From the NCBI RefSeq assembly GCF_032854445.1, contig NC_088300.1, positions 25,341,608 to 25,405,607 on the forward strand: a stretch of 64,000 nucleotides of DNA, in the 5' to 3' direction. The translations under genes were made by a program, and so were the position numbers. Below are positions 22,725-33,484 of the stretch, in pieces. The notes under the pieces are model-generated. The model did no database searches and was not told the origin of the DNA. It worked only from the letters and a program-made list of their open reading frames with translations. The DNA is from Liolophura sinensis (Eukaryota > Mollusca > Polyplacophora > Chitonida > Chitonidae). How positions within the stretch are numbered: position 1 is the stretch's first letter; each line of letters starts with the position of its first letter.

Positions 22725-23430
22725 GCTACCGGGAATCTCCCCGAAACGGTGTTGACGCTTTATACGGATTATTGCTTGAAGTTACTATGCAAATTATTAT
22801 CAAACATGGTGACGGTTGGGAAATGATGTATCGATATCGGAAACGTGTGTATCGATAACAAAAGCATTATAACATATGACAGGGAGTTTGCCTGAAGCTC
22901 TATCCACATAACACCCTAACCATGTTCTAAATATCCTTCCTCACGATAGGGTTATACACATGCATTCGAAAGCCAGTTTGGGTTGGAGCAATCTTTATTT
23001 GTATACAGTCATCAATATTCATCTATAAAATATTGATTACTCTTGCCATCTCCACGTCTAGGGGTCCCTGTCCTATCTCCAAATGACCTTCATCCCTGAC
23101 TTTGGCAATTTACTTATTCCTTCTCCAATAGCCAACCAGTGTAATGGTCTCGTTAACTTTGGTCGATCGACCCAGAAAATTAATCCGGCAATTTTGCAAT
23201 ACAACCGCCACGAAAACAGCATTCCAGGGCGTGAATGAGCCCCGTGGTATCTCTTAATACGGTAAGGACGTGATTGAAATTACAATCTGGCACTGGTGGG
23301 CCGAAAATAGATTGTACTCTTCCTTACACACTGACACTGAATTTCAGGTTCAGGAAAATTTCAGGTTAAGAATAGCTCATTTGGTTTATTTTAATTCAAA
23401 CGCCCTCACACATCCAAACTAAACTAAAAA
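22725..23430. repeat. Segmental duplication, block D, copy 1
   Basis: Aligns almost end to end with 26485-27190. Landmarks: GTTGACGCTTTATA, ATCGATAT, CAAAGCTCTATC-ACAT, GGGTTATACACATG, TATTCATCTA-AAAATATTGATT, TCTAGGGGTCCCTGTCCTA, TTAATCCGGCAATTTTG and ACAACCGCCACGAA. A 114-base piece (23180-23293 against 26939-27052) differs at only 12 positions by my count. Confidence 0.95.
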
Positions 23431-23679
23431 ATTGTTTCTAATAATTCCCGAAATTTATTTTTTCTCATAAATCTGAACATTTAATCAAAGTCTTCATATT
23501 GAAGTCACCAACAAGCTGCATTAACTTCCACTTACATGGATGATTCTATTTTTGTCTCTTTTTTCCTCAAAGTTTTCGGTCGATTTTTTCAGCTCCGAAA
23601 TATGGGATCGGATTGGGGATGCTGGTGAATATCTATGGTCCTGACTAAGTGCTCGCCGTATATGGTTGTTTCCTCTTTG

Positions 23680-23822
23680 ATTGTACGCCAGAAGGTCTGC
23701 CAGCGGATGGTCGTGGATTTTTCCCGGGTTCTACCCGGATTCTTCCCACCACAATGCATCCGCCGCCCTATATGTGACCATCGTTACAGTGCGGCGTAAG
23801 ACACCACTCAAATAAATAGATG
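23680..23822 (+). repeat. SINE family A, 5'-truncated
   Basis: GTACGCCAGAAGGTCTGCCA, GCGGATGGTCGTGGATTTTT, ACAATGCATCCGCCGCCCTA and GCGGCGTAAGACACCACTCA then AATAAATAGA. It is absent from the matching place in copy 2, so it inserted after the duplication or was lost there. Confidence 0.92.
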
Positions 23823-24354
23823 CCTGCTTGTTAAAGAGTTATCGCCTGACTTAAAGCCGCAGCCGATACATGAGTGCTTTTGATTTCATGCATGCACGCG
23901 ACTAACGTGTATAATTAGTCCTGCAAGAATCGACTATAAGCAGTTTCTCGAGTTTTAATCCAGTTAAAGCGACCACCACTTATCCGATGTATAAACTATA
24001 GATGTATAACCAAATCTATGAACTGATTGAAAATAATTTCCTTCACAGTTCTGTAGCACTGCATGGTGATCTTTGTAATATTTTAAACTTCCCAACCGTG
24101 CAGCCGATGCAGTTTGTATATCAACACCATTGGCGAAGAGTGGTTTGGCCTGATATTAGATTATATTTACAATCCTAAACTGATTAAGAAAACCATTTTA
24201 TATAGACTGACCTCGCTGAGTTGTTGGGATCTTTCCTCTGTTCCATGTGTTATGACACGTGTCTTAACAAATTTCACCAGATTTCACGCCGGTGTGTTTT
24301 TGTACAAAATGTCCAGACCATCAGGTATTTCTCTTTGGTAACCGTGGAAGATTG
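23823..24354. other. Intergenic, no gene seen
   Basis: Junction between the two duplication copies. ACTTAAAGCCGCAGCCGATA (about 23848) recurs as ACTTTAAGCCGCAGCCGAAT (about 28865), hinting that the copies extend this far. A 75-codon ORF at 24114-24341 has no visible domain. Confidence 0.4.
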
Positions 24355-25060
24355 TAGGTCATATTTGTGCAGGTTGTAATAATAACATTTTCCTTCGGAC
24401 AAAACAAACTGTTAGGTAAGTGTAAATATGTATAATATCCGTTACAACGCTTCAGCTTTCTGACGACCTTGTGAACAATAAGCTGACGACATTGCCCATA
24501 GAACCATTTAGATCGCTCTGCATAAAGTTCGCTGGATATCACTACATTTTCAACAATATGCAATAAAAAGCATATAATATAATCCTCATAAAAATGCACG
24601 AGAGACATTTTTCCTCTTTTCAAACAGCTTCCCAGAGCAAGAATCAAACTATGGATGGCTGTTATTATCTTGGAGCTCCACATTTGGGCTTCTATTGACT
24701 TACTGCGCAGGTGTTTCTAATGCTAGAAACTACCGGAACATTTTCAGGTTGCGTACATGTATGCAAATTGCAGATCTAGGGCCTGGATATTTTTATATTC
24801 TGTATCTATATGTTGAAAGAGTCCCTTGTGCGCTGCCTGCCTTTGGACATATAGATAACAGACAAATGAAGTGTTGGACACCACTCTGATCAGTTTTCAA
24901 TCGCTGGATTATCTAATAGCGCCACCTGCGGGCAAATGCATTTGCCTGTAGGTAATTGAATCATTCGACATGTTTACTTGGTAGTGTCTCGACAATTTTC
25001 TCTCTGTAATTTGTTTTCTGAATATTTATTGCGGAAACGTTTCAGATAGTTTTTCAGATT
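24355..25060. repeat. Segmental duplication, copy 2, left part
   Basis: Contains blocks A (24355-24500), B (24545-24740) and C (24785-25060) in that order, partners of the segments in 20540-21560. Block C keeps TGTTGGACACCACTCTGATC and AGTTTTCAATCGCTGGATTA. The 120-codon minus ORF at 24321-24683 has no counterpart in copy 1 and no domain, so I do not call it a gene. Confidence 0.85.
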
Positions 25061-25159
25061 AGCTGAGGCAATGCAAACGAGATACCAGCAATATGAGTTA
25101 CTATATATACTGTATACTTATGCCCGGAATATTCCATTAAGTGGAACTCTTCTACAGGT

Positions 25160-25310
25160 TATATGGGCAGCAGGGACATGACTCAGGTGATTAGGTGCGT
25201 GACTCTCAACCACTGTTACGCAAGGTGTGATTTCAATTCCGAACTTGGTTAGAGGATTTCTAGATTCCACTGGTCTCATTCGTGGGGTAATGGTGGCCAA
25301 AAACTCCGTA
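25160..25310 (+). repeat. SINE family C, partner copy
   Basis: CAGGTGATTAGGTGCGTGAC, TCTCAACCACTGTTACGCAA, GGTGTGATTTCAATTCCGAA (decayed B box) and TAGAGGATTTCTAGATTCCA correspond to 21185-21300. Both copies sit at the same place relative to block C, so this SINE predates the duplication. Confidence 0.8.
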
Positions 25311-25540
25311 TGTTACATGTGGGAACATTGGCTAGTAACTGGCTATGTGTTTTTTACCGGACACCCCAGTTTTACCAAGCATAAAACTGAACGCTTTCAG
25401 TTAAAACTCTTAAGACGATGGCCTTAAGTAGCAAATAAATACATCAATAAATACAATTCTTTCATCGTGGATATAATGCAAGTTATACGTCTACATATTT
25501 TTTCCGACTGAGACGCTTATCTGTGGTTTCGTCGTCTCTT

Positions 25541-25714
25541 GGATTTATTTATTTATTTATTTGATTGGTGTTTTACGCCGTACTCAAGAATATTTCACTT
25601 AGCGACGGCGACCAGCATTATGGTGGAAGGAAACCGGGCAGAGCCCGGGGGAAACCCACGACCATCCGCAGGTTGCTGGAAAAACCTTTCCACGTACGGC
25701 TGGATAGGAAGCGC
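25541..25714 (-). repeat. SINE family A, head missing
   Basis: TTATTTATTTATTTGATTGG, TGTTTTACGCCGTACTCAAG, CCAGCATTATGGTGGAAGGA, AGCCCGGGGGAAACCCACGA and CCATCCGCAGGTTGCTGG: a young-looking reverse copy, stopping before the tRNA-like head. Confidence 0.95.
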
Positions 25715-26106
25715 CACAGAAAAAGGTTATGTTGGTGTAAAAGTTTTGTCATTTCACGTTACGTTTGGGTAATAAAGTATATACCTGTAATACATACGCG
25801 TGTAGTTCACATAAAGCTGCACGCTGATACTTGATGTCGTATAGAAGGCATAGAAGACACCTGTGGTTCGACACAAAAATAAAGTTACAGAGCTAATCTC
25901 CGATCAAAGGCACCTTGGGAATTCTCTTTTGCTTGAAGAAATCCCTTCCAGTTGATTGGAAACATTGAACTTCATTTTCATTATGTAATTCCTCCGTTCT
26001 CTCTGTGATACAACAGGCCTATTGATATGCTGTCATTAACTCGTATTTACCTTTTATCTTTTTTACATCATTGAGTACATCTGAATTCAATTTAAAACAC
26101 ATTGTT
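25715..26106. other. Intergenic, no gene seen
   Basis: Unassigned spacer between two SINEs within copy 2 of the duplication. Confidence 0.4.
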
Positions 26107-26230
26107 CATTTATTTATTTAATTGATGTTTTAATCCGCACTCAAGAATATTTCACTTTCACGACGGCGGCCAACATTACGGTGGGAGGAAACTGGGCAGG
26201 GGCCGTGGGAAACCCACAACCAGCCGACAT
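26107..26230 (-). repeat. SINE family A 3' half
   Basis: TTTATTTATTTAATTGATGT, AATCCGCACTCAAGAATATT, CGACGGCGGCCAACATTACG and GGTGGGAGGAAACTGGGCAG. It lies in copy 2 of the duplication only. Confidence 0.92.
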
Positions 26231-26484
26231 TTCCGGTTCATTGTCCATTTTGCCGCTTGTGCGTCATTAGGACCAATTTGTTCAAAACTTGAGACGTAAG
26301 TCGTTATACCAGTCTCACCCTAACACAAGACATATTCGACTTTAGTCAAGCCGATAGTTAGCGCGGCCGATTGGGTTCCAGCCATTTGCTCGTAACGCTT
26401 TCATACCCTGAAGCTGTAATTGAGCGTACGCTACGCATCAATAAATAATATCTATACGATTGTGTTGTATTTATTTTGAAGAAT

Positions 26485-27190
26485 TTCCCTGACCCTGTGT
26501 TGACGCTTTATAGAGATTACTGCGTTACGGTATATATATTTACCAAATATCTTGACACTTGAGAAGCGATGCATCGATATAAGAAATGTGTGTAGCGGTA
26601 ACAAAAGAGGTAGTACCGGGAGTTTGCCCAAAGCTCTATCGACATGACCCAATAACCACGGCCTAGATATCCTATCCCATAATCATGTCTGTGAAGACAC
26701 ATAATTGGGTTATACACATGTATATGACAGCCAGTTTGATTTGGGCCAGCCTTTATATATATCTAGTCGTCACTATTCATCTAGAAAATATTGATTGGCT
26801 CATTCTGACTCCGGGTCTAGGGGTCCCTGTCCTAACTCCAGCTGACCTTCATCTGTGACCTTGCCAACTTATTTATTCCCTCCTCAATATTCGGCTAGAG
26901 TAATGGTCTTGTAATCTATGGTCCATTGCCCCAAAAAGTTAATCCGGCAATTTTGTTATACAACCGCCACGAATACAGCATTCCAGGACGCGAATGAGCT
27001 CTGTGTAATCTCTTAATACGGCAAGGACGTTATTGAATTTACAATCTGGCACTTGTACACCTATGGGTAGATTCCTGTTCCTCCCAGTCGGAAACTTGAC
27101 AAGTCTCTTGTGTTCACTGACTGAATTTCGGGTTAACAATAGCTGTTTTTATTTTAATTCATCGCCCTCACAATTCCAGACGCCTTTCCA
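26485..27190. repeat. Segmental duplication, block D, copy 2
   Basis: Partner of 22725-23430, about 3.75 kb downstream, same orientation. Similarity fades after GCCCTCACA (about 27165). It overlaps a 66-codon minus ORF whose last 37 codons stay open in both copies, but the changes are mostly amino-acid-altering, which argues against coding. Confidence 0.95.
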
Positions 27191-28574
27191 GATTCTCTTG
27201 GCACAACAGTTCTCTCATTAATGGTTAGATTTTTTTTTAATTGAACTGAATTAAACTCGTAATGCTAAAATCTTCAAAGAATTTTAACCCACGGCATTTT
27301 TTTTTATTTCTAATGTGGTATCGGCTTATTTTTGCATTTTATTATGAACAACGTCGATCCCTGTTGACATCGGTGACGTGCTCGTCTTCTATGGTTGTGA
27401 CTAATTTATTCCCTGGCTTAAAACCACACCCGTCCAGCGAAAACCAGGGTCTGATAGCGGCCGCGTATGTAATGGATTTCAATTTAAACAGATGTACACC
27501 TCACTGCATGATCACAATCAATCTGTTATCAGATATCTTGACTATATAAGGAACCGTTCAAACCAACTACGTAACCTTAGATATATGTGTAATTATACAA
27601 AGGCGATATAACAGTTGCAACACTGACTGTAATGTTATAGTTACGCCAGTTTTAAAAGGTCAACGTTAAATATGCATTGTGACCCGTGATTCCACGGGTC
27701 GTGGCTATGAAAGTCGACCTTTCCGACCAACACCAATCCAGCAATGTGATCAGCAAAACCCGTCCAAGTTCATATATACACGTAGGTGGCTAGGTCTAGG
27801 ATTGGCAATTGGAATTTTTAATCACAGTTGTACATGTTATGTGGAATGAGACACCTTTAAAACAGATACATAATGTTGTGGGTTTATGGTTTATGGTTGT
27901 AAAAAGATGCTGAGAAAAGAGTTACAGGTGTTGAAATTACAGACCGGTAGACTTGCAGCCATATCCTTAACAGAAGTGTTAGAAAAGTACTGGAGTATGA
28001 CGAGTCCATGCACTGTTGACAAGAGATCGTATCCTACACGTTATGTGCGGCCATTTGCAAGTTATTACACTGTTGTCGATGCTTTGGATTTACTCTTCGT
28101 GTAATATACAATATACCTCAGTTAATGTTTTATTCGATCTGTTCATGTAAGTGCTTAAATTGTAGCAAATTACACGCCCCATACAGCACCATGGTATAAG
28201 CAGAATTAGGTAAATAAAATGCAATGATGTTAATTGCAATTTCTTGGATGTCACTGGCGTAGAATTACTGAAAACGATGATTTGTTATCACATTTAACAC
28301 ACTATAGCAATAAATCAATGCCAAGCGGCCGTGTTAATTGTTATTGATTACACAGCCTCGTTATGTTCTCTACATGATAATGTTATAAGACATACATAAA
28401 ACTTTTGCTTTCTCAGCAACGTCTTATACGGTGTGTATATAAAAAGCATGGGTTTATGCAATTCATAAGCTTGTCCAGGAGTCTTTGAACTTCTAGACCA
28501 CGCTTAATTCAGCTCTGGTTCACCTGGTATGTGCTTCAATTCAAAGTGTACGTGATTCCGCTTCAGTGGCGGAA
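27191..28574. other. Intergenic, no gene seen
   Basis: The stretch 28100-28260 (ATACCTCAGTTAATGTTTTA, TTCATGTAAGTGC, ACACGCCCC) resembles the tail of repeat J copy 1 at 3325-3460. ORFs of 72-95 codons (27262-27549, 27886-28104) show no domain. Confidence 0.45.
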
Positions 28575-28830
28575 TATAGTCAGAAAGTAGGGAGGCCTGG
28601 AATCAAACGCGGGTCGGGTCGTACCAAACACTTTAAAAACGATACTCGTCGATTGGAAAGCGAGCAAGGAACTAGGGCTAGTTGGCACGGCGTCAGTATA
28701 ATGCTTGAAGCACTTTAGCGCCATGCATTCGCCCACAAGAAACACAATATATGTACACCCGTCTAATGACTCCAAAATCTTTTTGAATACCAGAAAAGGA
28801 CAATTTTGAGACACGGGATTGATCGACGTT
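28575..28830 (+). repeat. SINE family B
   Basis: GGAATCAAACGCGGGTCGGG (decayed B box), TCGTACCAAACACTTTAAAA, GGCACGGCGTCAGTATAATG, GCACTTTAGCGCCATGCATT and CGCCCACAAGAAACACAATA match the order in the other B copies. Part of the middle (the GTGTCATG segment) is deleted. Confidence 0.85.
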
Positions 28831-29208
28831 CGCCATACAGATATATACGGGACAAACCGTCTGAACTTTAAGCCGCAGCCGAATAAGTGAAACCTGAATT
28901 CGAGTTGGTAAGGAGTCGATCGGTTGCCGCGAGGAGAACGCTTTAGCTAAATGAGCCAGCAAATCAAGTTGACAGCTAACTGATGTGCCCTGACACGAAA
29001 CAGGTGTGCACATTAGATTCCCGTGTAAAATGTCGATGTCGTAATCGTGAGTAGGACACAAAAGCGAGATATCACGGCATGTATTTTCACTTGACTTGTG
29101 GCCATGACACGTACGTTTTGACAGGTGAGTTGCTCGTCGGAAGATTACGTTATAGTACACGAATTTTACTATGGACGTCGCCTCGGTTACGAACCAGACC
29201 TTACCAAA
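28831..29208. other. Intergenic, no gene seen
   Basis: Left flank of the 29.2-33.7 kb element. A 155-codon minus ORF (28693-29160) runs through the SINE and has no domain. Confidence 0.4.
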
Positions 29209-29395
29209 CTAGTCAGGTTCACTATGTAATGTCACCGGACTTTTGTGGAGAGTATTAAAACTATACATATTTGTAAACTTTATTGTGTAAGCAATCAGAA
29301 AAACAATGTTTCCATTTGGCCGCCATCTTGAATTTTCAAAAACGGCTGCCGTCCAATAGGTTTTCGTCAATATCTCAGCTTCTAAATAACCAAGA
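29209..29395 (+). repeat. Left terminal inverted repeat
   Basis: Reads TAGTCAGGTTCACTAT near the outer edge, then GCAATCAGAAAAACAATGTT, TCCATTTGGCCGCCATCTTG, and the exactly conserved 34 bases at 29358-29391. The reverse complement of 33485-33672 gives the same order. Confidence 0.88.
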
Positions 29396-29991
29396 AATTT
29401 GATTTTGACAGCTAAACCACCGTTTCAAGGATTCTAACCGTATCAAAATAAATAAGCCAGATTTAACCACAAACTTATTTGGCTGAAATTTTCCGTTTTA
29501 TTGAATGTTTCACAAGTGATCATAACGCTCCACTAAGTTAGCGTTCATTAAGAACCAACATGTTCCTCGTGACAGAAATGGGTATAATCTTTAAGGCAAC
29601 CAAGCAGTGATCATCATCATCATCGTCGGCATCAGTTTCACGCTCATTCTGTGTGTCCTCATCATTCTGACAATCACTTCCGCACAGGCATAGATCGCTT
29701 CAGGATAAGTTCTATCTTTGTTCTGCACGAACATCTGGAAGGAGAACAGTCTGTTTTGCATTGACAGCTAGTGATCACAATGATGGCCTTTGGAACTGGA
29801 AGGGCACCTGTCATGGTTGGTTTCAGCTGTCCATCCGACTCCGCATGTATGGTCGCCCCCGATGGATACAAAGGGAATGTCATCCTTCGTGATTGCCTGC
29901 CTGCAGTTCTTCCCAGGCTTCAGGATGACTGGTCCTCAGATCATGCATGTCTGTGATGTATCTGGGCCAGAGGCCATTGTATTTAATCCTT

Positions 29992-30713
29992 TTAGCCGCG
30001 TTTAGACTACAGCCGGGCCGGGCCCATTTTAGCAGGGTCGCGCTTGATCAGGGCCGAGCCCCCTTGACAAGTACCGTTTACATTACACGCCTCGCTGGCG
30101 GGCCAAATCCATTATCACAAACAGGAATGACAACTCAGGTTGAGTTGGGCTATTTATTTGTGGCACTCTTCAGACATTGGAGGTACAAACACTTTATTCA
30201 GCTGCGAAAATGGCGCTGCCAGTAGTTGTAAGGCAAAGATACAGACGGCCTTTTCGAAACTCATATACATCCACCTGTATGATGTTGTGGTTGTGACGAG
30301 CGCTCTCAAGTTGCGCCTGCACGTTTTCCTCGCCCCAAATAGCTAATAGCTGTTCTGTCTCCTCTTTTGTCCAAGTAGCGCCACGATTTGTTGACATATT
30401 TAAATTCTTATTGTTCGAAAAAAAGTGCGCCAATTGAAAAGCCGGAAGTGGAAGGTCAGAGGAAGTTGCCTTTAAGCATGCGCAGTTAAGTCCTCTGAGC
30501 GGGCCAGGCACGGTGACGCGTTTACACTACACGTTTGGCTAGCCGAGCCGATCTTCAGCTGGGTCGAGCCTACCTTTCGTTGAGGGGTTCGGCCCGGTCA
30601 AATCTGGCACGGTGCCGAGTACGCTTAACCCGTTTAGACTACCCAATTTTTTGCCGGGCCGTGCCCCATCAGGGCCGAGCCCGGTTGAAAAGCGGTAGTG
30701 TAAACGGGGCTAA
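29992..30713. mobile_element. Nested Harbinger-like element, 722 bp
   Basis: The ends are TTAGCCGCGTTTAGACTAC and, on the other strand, TTAGCCCCGTTTACACTAC: 17 of 19 positions match. Subterminal sequence is rich in GGGCCGAGCC and GTTTACACTAC words in both orientations. It splits the host pseudogene exactly between LFFAF and RIKYNGLW. It carries a Myb/SANT-like domain fragment on the minus strand, which is typical of the second protein of PIF/Harbinger elements. No clear target-site duplication is visible, so the exact edges may be off by a few bases. Confidence 0.75.
30194..30397 (-). pseudogene. Myb/SANT-like DNA-binding domain fragment
   Basis: From the ATG at 30397 the protein (67 codons) opens MSTNRGATWTKEETEQLLAI, then WGEENVQAQLESARHNHNII. 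The W-T-x-E-E-T-x-x-L-L-x-I-W spacing is the first helix pair of Myb_DNA-bind_4-type domains. The expected second half, with the recognition helix around a conserved W/Y-x-x-C-R motif, is replaced by unrelated residues before the stop. Such domains in PIF/Harbinger transposons help the transposase bind the ends; here it is truncated and lies inside the nested 722-bp element. The nearest alternative is a host trihelix-type gene fragment carried along. The fold assignment is moderately secure; activity is unlikely. Confidence 0.7.
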
Positions 30714-33293
30714 AGGCAAAGAAGAGCTGGCTCATCTGCTCTCCGGCTTGCAGATGAAGCTCCAGGTCAGCATTCCGGGTTGCAGCGATAGAGAATAGGA
30801 TTGGTTCTACTCGATGTAGGTCGTTCATTCACTCGAACATTGCATTCTTGGACCTCTGTTTTTCCCACTCTTGGAAAACTTTGATGACATCAGCAACGGT
30901 CAAGGCCTCAAGTAGGGTGGTATTTGCTCGTTTTGCAGACTCAACTTTTGTGTGCCTGTGCCCAAAAGGACAGGCAGGTTCAACTCTGTTTGTTGACTTC
31001 AGACCGAACTCCTTCAGTTGTGGGTAGTCCTTGAAAAACTCTTCTAGCGCCATTGCATAGACAGCTACATATGAACAGGTGTGGGCACCAAGAGCACGCT
31101 TGTAATGGGTACATTTCAGGATTTGTCTTGTTGTGGCAGACCCATAGACATAAGCTTCTACCCAGGCATCATCAATACCGGAGTTCTCCATAGAGACACC
31201 AAGTGCGCGGAGGGCAACCATGACAACATGTAGCTCTAGCAGTCGTGGGACAACTTTGCGTTTCAAGTCAGGTCTAACATCTAGCAGTTGGACCACTTGC
31301 TCATAAACAGACAAGTCAAATGAAATGACAGTGGGGTGATCATCACCAACGGCCAACTTTCTCAGTTCACTTGCTTGCATGATCACAGTCACTAGGGTTG
31401 ACCACTCGTGTGACGCCTCAGGGAGAAGTGGTAGGGCTCCGACCTGAGTCAGTGGCTTACTTTAGGACAACAGTGGGTTGTATCCTGACCAGCCTGGAAT
31501 ATCGCGCGATGCTTCCCCTGCTTCCATTCTGCATAAAGCAATATTAACATCCCAGTTGTGTCAGCTGGTAGGATCCTGAGATTCCCTTGCTGGTAACAAG
31601 ATGTTCTGTTGTCTTGGCAAGCTGTGGTTTTGGATTGTTACAGTGCAGTATATCTTCATGATATGGAGTGACAGATAGTTTCTGGGAATCGCTTGTCCTC
31701 AAGGGTAGTGTAGCTGGTTCTGTAGGAGCCTCTGCCAGTGTTCACCAGTGTCCCTGAAAAGTCTGTGTTATCTACCGCAAAGGACACAAAGGCACCCTTC
31801 TTCAAGAATTGGCCAGAGCTGTTTCCATTGGCAGGGCACGGCAATACGGAACAGAGTAACCACATGCACTGAGAAGATCCATCAGCACATTGTTGCGGGT
31901 GTCGTGATGAACAGTCAAGGTCAGTCCCAGAACATGTGGGTATTCTCGTGCATGTGGGGGCCTGAATGCTGCTGATCCTCTTCTTGGCATGCAGCAGACC
32001 TGTCTGCTGGATTTAAATTCATACATGTTCTGGCTTATTACGAGTGCTGCTCTGTCAACGACTTTGATCCTCCTTTGAGTTTGCAGGCTGTTAACAGGTC
32101 CTATCATGATCCAGCGGATAGTGGTATACACTTCAGCTGGAACATCATGGATGTCACTGATGACCTCTATGGTGCTCATATCCTTGACTGCCTTGGTGTA
32201 GTTTGCAATGCTTTTACCTGTGCTGCTCTCTAGATTGTCTGTATGTTGTCCTCTTCACCACCATGACTTTTCATGTTTTGCAAACAAACAGAGAACAGCT
32301 GACTCTCTTCGATTTTTCTGAAGGCAGGATTTCGGATGTGGCAAGGCATAGAGGATCTATTCTCTCAGCCACTTTCTACTGAATGTTGGCACGTGATTTT
32401 CCAAGCTTTCTGTGCCAAGCATATTGACATGTGGTTTCGATATCGTCCATCGTACGCTTGTCTCTGTGTTTGACCATCAATGAGGTTGATCAGCTCGAAC
32501 AGATTTGCACGCTGTAGCAAGGGTTCTGCTTCAGCTGGTGCTGGCTTCTCGCTGTCCACGGAAAATGTTATGTTTTGTCCATAAGGATTTGTGGTACCGA
32601 ACATCAACTGAATGTGCATCCCCTGGTGAAATGCATGTGTCAAGTCTTGCTTTCATTGTATCATTATTGGATCTTTCAACAGCTTCTTTAAGGGATTTCA
32701 AAGCGTTGCCTGACCTCACCTTTCTGACAGAAGAAATATCGGTGCTTATCCAGTGGACCTGTACGGAATCTCGTGAATGGCGTTGAAGAGCAAGATGTTG
32801 ATGGACCTGATTCACCCATTTCAGTGTTTTCTCTTTCCTGTCCACGTTTCTTGGCAGTGCGTCGGCCCGTAGCTAATGCGCATGTGCGGTCTCGGGCACG
32901 TTGGATTTAGTCTTTGTTAATTGCATCTGCATAGCAACTACGATGATAGACTGCCAGATATGTGCAGAGTGTGTTCTTTGTAAAGCTTTGCAGTCATCGA
33001 TGAATGTCCACACAGTTGCCATCGTGCAATCTGGCCCTCTTTTTTACTATATCCAGCACACGCTGGTAGAAGTTTACCGGGGTATGTTGCGCCAACTCTT
33101 CTTTGTCAGCATCAGCCTGACACAGCATACACTGCTTCCAGCTGATATACTCCTGACAATGACAAGTAGCCCCTTCAGCAGTTTGTGGGTTGTCACTCGT
33201 GTTTTTTTTAGAGTTTATAATAATGAAAATATTCATGTACCACCATAATTCAACCACCACAAACTTATATATAGGGTACAATAAACTGATCAA

Positions 33294-33484
33294 CGCAAAT
33301 AATATAGGCCTACTTCAATAGTCAGACCATTAGATAAATATGTCCTTGTGCTTAGTATGGACTAATGACCAATTTGTCTTATGAAATTACTAAGTATTTG
33401 CAAGAGGTGGTGTAACAAATGCCTAAACACATCTGCAACTAGGAGCATTGGATTTACTTGGCCCAGAAAATGGTAATTTAACAG
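33294..33484. other. Element 5' leader, no ORF
   Basis: Between the N-terminal end of the decayed minus-strand gene and the right inverted repeat. It would hold the element's promoter if the gene was ever expressed from its own end. I see no TATA box that stands out in this AT-rich stretch. Confidence 0.35.

Larger units (their letters stand above)
29600..33293 (-). pseudogene. Decayed multi-domain gene of unnamed element family
   Basis: Fragments in different minus-strand frames follow one another from right to left as one protein. An N-terminal Cys-rich piece, CHCQEYISWKQCMLCQ, is at 33293-32994. Next come RRTAKKR-QERE and RLDTCISPGDAHSVD-YHKSLW (32845-32531), then VHHDTRN-MDLL-RALPMETALAN (32179-31802) and FLKKGAFVSFAVDNTDF (31865-31656). 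The longest open piece, 187 codons at 31392-30829, carries DLKRKVVPRLLELHVV and SGIDDAWVEAYVYG then SATTRQIL. After an in-frame TGA it continues as LHRVEPI-ATRNADLELHLQAGE (30828-30634). The nested element interrupts it, and it resumes as RIKYNGLWPRYITDMHDLR at about 29990-29930. It ends in a CXC-type tail, SCQCKTDCSPSRCSC plus a frameshifted LCLCGSDC and an acidic stretch. I remember near-identical wording from multi-copy uncharacterised proteins of corals and molluscs; that is recollection, not a search. Function unknown. Multiple stops and frameshifts: not functional. Confidence 0.8.

Noticed and set aside
24321-24683. 120-codon minus-strand ORF
   Set aside because: Not preserved in the partner copy of the segmental duplication.
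26939-27052. Conserved 37-codon minus-strand ORF ending at the same stop in both copies of block D (partner 23180-23293)
   Set aside because: Of 11 changed codons, nine change the amino acid and two are silent, so there is no sign of selection for protein.
28693-29160. 155-codon minus-strand ORF
   Set aside because: Runs through a family B SINE; no recognisable domain.
30829-31392. An intact 187-codon gene
   Set aside because: It is the longest open piece of a larger decayed gene; the next 65 codons continue the same protein after an in-frame TGA, and frameshifts occur on both sides.
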